Source: Armatimonadota bacterium (GTDB taxonomy: Bacteria; Armatimonadota; Zipacnadia; JAUWAU01). From it: 64,000 nucleotides of DNA. Location of the stretch: the NCBI GenBank assembly GCA_030601885.1, contig JAUWAU010000024.1:1-64000 (forward strand). Reading direction: 5' to 3'. Position numbers and translations under genes: made by a program. The notes beneath the pieces are model-generated. The model saw nothing but the letters and a program-made list of their open reading frames with translations. It ran no database searches and had not been told where the DNA came from. Shown here piece after piece: positions 61,543 to 64,000 of this stretch; positions within the stretch are counted from its first letter, which is position 1, and the number at the start of each line of letters is the position of its first letter.

Positions 61543-62913
61543 CTACATCTGCGCCGGCGTCATTGGGGCCTGATACCCCGGCGCCCCCACCTCATAGGCC
61601 AACCGGTCCACGAACGCCCGATTCTCATCCTTTGCCAGGAACTTCGCCACTTCCGCCGTCTCGGCCGGTGCGCCGGCCTTCCAGCGAGGGTAAATCAGGT
61701 ACTTGAACTCGAGCCAATCGCACGCAACAGGCCCGCCCTGCCAGGAATGGTCCTTCCCCTCCAGCCGATCGCGCTGTGCCGGCTCGCCGAAAGCCATCTC
61801 GTACACGCGCTCATCGAATGGCGCCAGCCACCGGCAAAGGTAGGGCGTCTCAGTGGCGCGCCCGTCCACGCGCGCCCACGTGGCGTTCTGGATGTCGCCG
61901 TTCCAGCACACTGTCATCTGCGTCTTGACGAACCGCTCGATGTCGGCTCTGTCGAACACCAGCCCGCGCTCATACAGCAGCACGGCGTGCGATAGCGACG
62001 ACGCATAGTAGCCGCTCCGGTGCTCGGCGCCGATCCAGTGCTTCCAGCGGCCGGGGTCCTGGCGGTTGACATCCCATGGGCCCGACGGGTCCCAGTAGTG
62101 CCACGTGTAATGGTCATCAGCCAGCGTCAGGCAATGCTTATAGCGCGTGCCGAGCCTTATGGCCCTCACCAGATACTCGTCCTTCTCGGTCGCGGCGTAC
62201 AGACTCAGCAGCGCCTTGATGATCTTCGCGTGCTTGTTATGCGGCTGTGTCAGACTCCCCTTTACCGGCTTGAGGTCGGCGTGGGTGATGTAGACCGCCC
62301 CCGTCTCGCCGAGGTCCTTGTATCGCCCTCGTGCGTCCCATTTCTTCAGAAGGTGATCCTCCGCGAGCGTCAGATACCTCTGGGCTGCCTCTCCGTACCT
62401 TGTCTGCAGCGCCGCATCGCCCTGGACGACTTTCGCGAAGTCGGCCATCAGCCCGGCCACCACGAAGCTGGTGAGTATCACGTCCACCTGCCGGTCCGGG
62501 TGCTCGGGATGTCGGAAGAGCTCCAGTGGCAGGCCGTACCAGCCAAGAAAGCCATCGCGACCCTTCTCCACGCAGTCGCATAGCGTGTCCGTCCGCTCGA
62601 CGAACATGTCCAGGTATTTGGTCTGTTCGGTCAGCCGATACGCGACCAGAGGCATCTTGATGTATCGAGAAGCCTGCCAGGTGATGTCCTCCGGCTGCTC
62701 GGCGAACTTCGCCATGCGTTCTGGCGTGCAATAGGCGGCCGATTTCTCGACATTGCGCAGAAAGGCGTCCCGTATCTCCAGGTCCACGGGATCCGTGATC
62801 CGTGGCGCATCCGCGCGCGCCGGCACGGCACACATCAGCACTGTGATAGCCACTATGAGGATTGGCATCGTCGCAACGTCCGGACCCTGAGATCGTCCCG
62901 TCGCTGCACCCAT
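61543..62913 (-). CDS. Secreted alpha/alpha-toroid protein, possible glycan lyase or epimerase
   Basis: A protein of about 456 residues with a signal (MPILIVAITVLMCAVPARADA) and an all-helical body (SRYIKMPLVAYRLTEQTKYLDMFVERTDTLCDC, FGEAAQRYLTLAEDHLLKKW, PHNKHAKIIKALLSLYAATEKDEYLVRAIRLGTRYKHCL). The layout is that of alpha/alpha toroids such as glucuronyl epimerase, GH88/105 or lyases, but no catalytic motif could be assigned. The start at 62913 has GGTGGAG 5 bases upstream; the internal ATG at 62868 starts at the signal peptide. It follows the GH38-like gene with a 62-bp gap. Confidence 0.65.
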   Translation of the reverse strand: MGAATGRSQGPDVATMPILIVAITVLMCAVPARADAPRITDPVDLEIRDAFLRNVEKSAAYCTPERMAKFAEQPEDITWQASRYIKMPLVAYRLTEQTKYLDMFVERTDTLCDCVEKGRDGFLGWYGLPLELFRHPEHPDRQVDVILTSFVVAGLMADFAKVVQGDAALQTRYGEAAQRYLTLAEDHLLKKWDARGRYKDLGETGAVYITHADLKPVKGSLTQPHNKHAKIIKALLSLYAATEKDEYLVRAIRLGTRYKHCLTLADDHYTWHYWDPSGPWDVNRQDPGRWKHWIGAEHRSGYYASSLSHAVLLYERGLVFDRADIERFVKTQMTVCWNGDIQNATWARVDGRATETPYLCRWLAPFDERVYEMAFGEPAQRDRLEGKDHSWQGGPVACDWLEFKYLIYPRWKAGAPAETAEVAKFLAKDENRAFVDRLAYEVGAPGYQAPMTPAQM

Positions 62914-62970
62914 TGCTCCACCCGGCGCCAGCCCGGACACGTCACTGGGGCATTCCGCGCCCGAGGTCGA

Positions 62971-63250
62971 ATGCCCTCTCAAGAGTGCGTGAACGGTCTG
63001 CCGGTCGGGCTCACATTCGGCATCGGCTACGCTGCCCGGCAGCGCAGGCCCGCCGGAGGAGAAGAGTACTCCGCCCGCATCATTAGCAGGAGGCGCTGGA
63101 CGGCCGAATGGCGCATCCCCTTCGCTTCACTCGGGATCGACCCAACGGGGCACCGCCGCTTCGAGTTCAACGTCACCGTGCGTAAGACGGCCGAGCCCGT
63201 GTGGCTGATGTGGCAGGGCACGGGCGGGCACGCTCATTGGCGCTCTTCGC
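62971..63250 (+). pseudogene. Remnant: CBM9-like domain fragment
   Basis: A plus-strand open stretch in a minus-strand block reads PVGLTFGIGYAARQRR, RRWTAEWRIPFASLGIDPTGHRRFEFNVTVRKTAEPVWLMWQGTGG. This is the core of a CBM9/DOMON-like carbohydrate-binding domain (WTAEWRIPFASLGIDP and FNVTVRKTA-WLMWQGTG). The part before it and the natural C-terminal strand are lost or out of frame, and no start codon with a ribosome binding site is present. It is the leftover of a gene transcribed on the other strand. It lies between the two genes and reaches the next gene's 3' end. Confidence 0.75.
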
Positions 63251-63268
63251 GGTGGACGCCCGCTGCGG

Positions 63269-64000
63269 CTATCTGCCTCCACTGGGGAGTACGTACGCCA
63301 GGAGATTCTCCAGAAAACCTCGGAACGCGTCAGCGCGTTCTTGGGTGGCCGGCGCGATCGCGCCGGTGAGGTAGCGCTCGAAGCTGGGCCCCAGGACGAT
63401 CGCCCGACCATCGCCGATCTGGCATTCCACCACGGCCGGCCGTCCCTGCCAATCCTTCGGCAGCACCTTCCAGCGTTTGTCCAGGTAGGCGATGCTGTCG
63501 AACATCTTCGCCCCAGCGAGGTTGGCCACGCGATTGGGCGTGGTGAACAGTGGGTGCTGCGGTGCCGCGATCTTGCCGCTTTCGGCGTCCTCGTCCTGCA
63601 TCACGAGTGCCGGCCCAAGAAGAAACGGGTCCCAGCCCTCGTCGTTGAGGTGAGAGAAGACGGCTGTGCCTCCGGCCTGGAGCCACCGCAATAGCGGGGC
63701 GGGATTGCGGCGCATTTGCGCGGCGTCGAGCGTGCAGGCCTGCGTCCCGAAGAACAGCACGCCCATTGGCTGAAGCTGCTCAACGCTGTCCACGTGCTGG
63801 CACTTGACCCCGAGCGCCTCCAGCGCCGGGGCCAGGTAGTCGTCTTCGCCGGCGATGAGGCCGACGCCATTGCCCGTTGAGCCGAGCTTCTCCGGGCCGA
63901 GCGCCTCCACCCGTATCTCTTCGCCTTGGCCGTCGCAAGTCACCGTGGCCTTGATCACCCCGGGCTTGATGTCCCTCAGTTCGATCAACTGCCACTGCCC
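63269..64000 (-). CDS. Unknown protein, 5' end outside the window
   Basis: The frame is open to the window's right edge (GQWQLIELRDIKPGV...), so this is the C-terminal 240-odd residues of a longer protein. It looks like a class I amidotransferase-like Rossmann domain (GNGVGLIAGEDDYLAPALEALGVKCQHVDSVEQLQPMGVLFFGTQACTLDAAQMRRNPAPLLRWLQAGGTAVF), a fold used as a linker or ligand-binding unit in many glycoside hydrolases. It ends with RYLTGAIAPATQERADAFRGFLENLLAYVL. No catalytic cysteine in the usual GATase position is visible. Function cannot be assigned. Confidence 0.6.
   Translation of the reverse strand, partial: GQWQLIELRDIKPGVIKATVTCDGQGEEIRVEALGPEKLGSTGNGVGLIAGEDDYLAPALEALGVKCQHVDSVEQLQPMGVLFFGTQACTLDAAQMRRNPAPLLRWLQAGGTAVFSHLNDEGWDPFLLGPALVMQDEDAESGKIAAPQHPLFTTPNRVANLAGAKMFDSIAYLDKRWKVLPKDWQGRPAVVECQIGDGRAIVLGPSFERYLTGAIAPATQERADAFRGFLENLLAYVLPSGGR

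Noticed and set aside
1-64000. CRISPR arrays, rRNA and tRNA genes
   Set aside because: No regularly spaced repeats and no sequence resembling rRNA or tRNA was found by eye.

Overview
The window is a high-GC bacterial chromosome segment, probably from an environmental or metagenome-derived lineage. The gene content fits the Planctomycetota, Armatimonadota, Hydrogenedentota or Sumerlaeota: two DUF6785/DUF6784 membrane proteins, Tat-exported Gfo/Idh/MocA and DUF362 proteins, a DUF1080 protein, a sulfatase, many secreted glycan-active enzymes, and strong AGGAGG-type ribosome binding sites. I cannot fix the phylum without a search. I saw no rRNA, tRNA or CRISPR array.

Layout. (1) 1-138 is the 3' end of a group II intron (domains V and VI), followed by a gene-poor repeat patch up to 577. 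(2) 0.6-10.1 kb holds a Tat DUF362 protein, a CocE/NonD-type hydrolase, a secreted protein, signal peptidase I and two divergent DUF6785 membrane proteins flanking a DUF402 protein. (3) 10.2-17.8 kb holds rodA, an unknown protein, a secreted TPR/HExxH protein and a large GH116-type glucosidase with an inserted beta-sandwich module. (4) 17.86-26.1 kb is a housekeeping operon behind a well-formed sigma70 promoter: ftsK, an orphan DNA methyltransferase, rimO, an unknown 631-residue protein and gltX, with overlapping or closely spaced genes. (5) 26.3-30.0 kb holds thiD and a DUF1638-hydantoinase fusion. (6) 30.4-40.5 kb holds GH4, sulfatase, a glycoside-hydrolase-like protein, an Old Yellow Enzyme, a QueG-like protein, a Gfo/Idh/MocA protein and a DUF1080 protein. 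(7) 40.9-49.9 kb holds two UroD/MtaA-fold proteins, an APH-type kinase, a DegT aminotransferase, a second DUF362 with a DUF6599 lipoprotein, a sugar isomerase and a creatininase-family hydrolase. (8) 50.1-64 kb is a block of minus-strand, mostly secreted glycan-degrading proteins: heparinase-like lyase, GH20-like/CBM9/LamG protein, M19 dipeptidase homologue, GH38-like protein and an alpha/alpha-toroid protein.

Two things stand out beyond the gene list. First, the intergenic DNA is filled with a modular family of short dispersed repeats whose hairpins are preserved by paired substitutions, plus a MITE-like element with 34-bp inverted repeats. Second, the accessory half carries decaying gene fragments: an IS110 transposase piece, a jelly-roll C-terminus, a CBM9-like piece, and a DUF4038-type gene with an internal deletion whose start is fused to the preceding lyase ORF. 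The accessory half therefore looks like a fast-turning-over carbohydrate-use region. The most system-like candidates for new biology are the DegT-UroD-APH operon, the DUF1638-hydantoinase fusion, and the orphan methyltransferase locked between ftsK and rimO.
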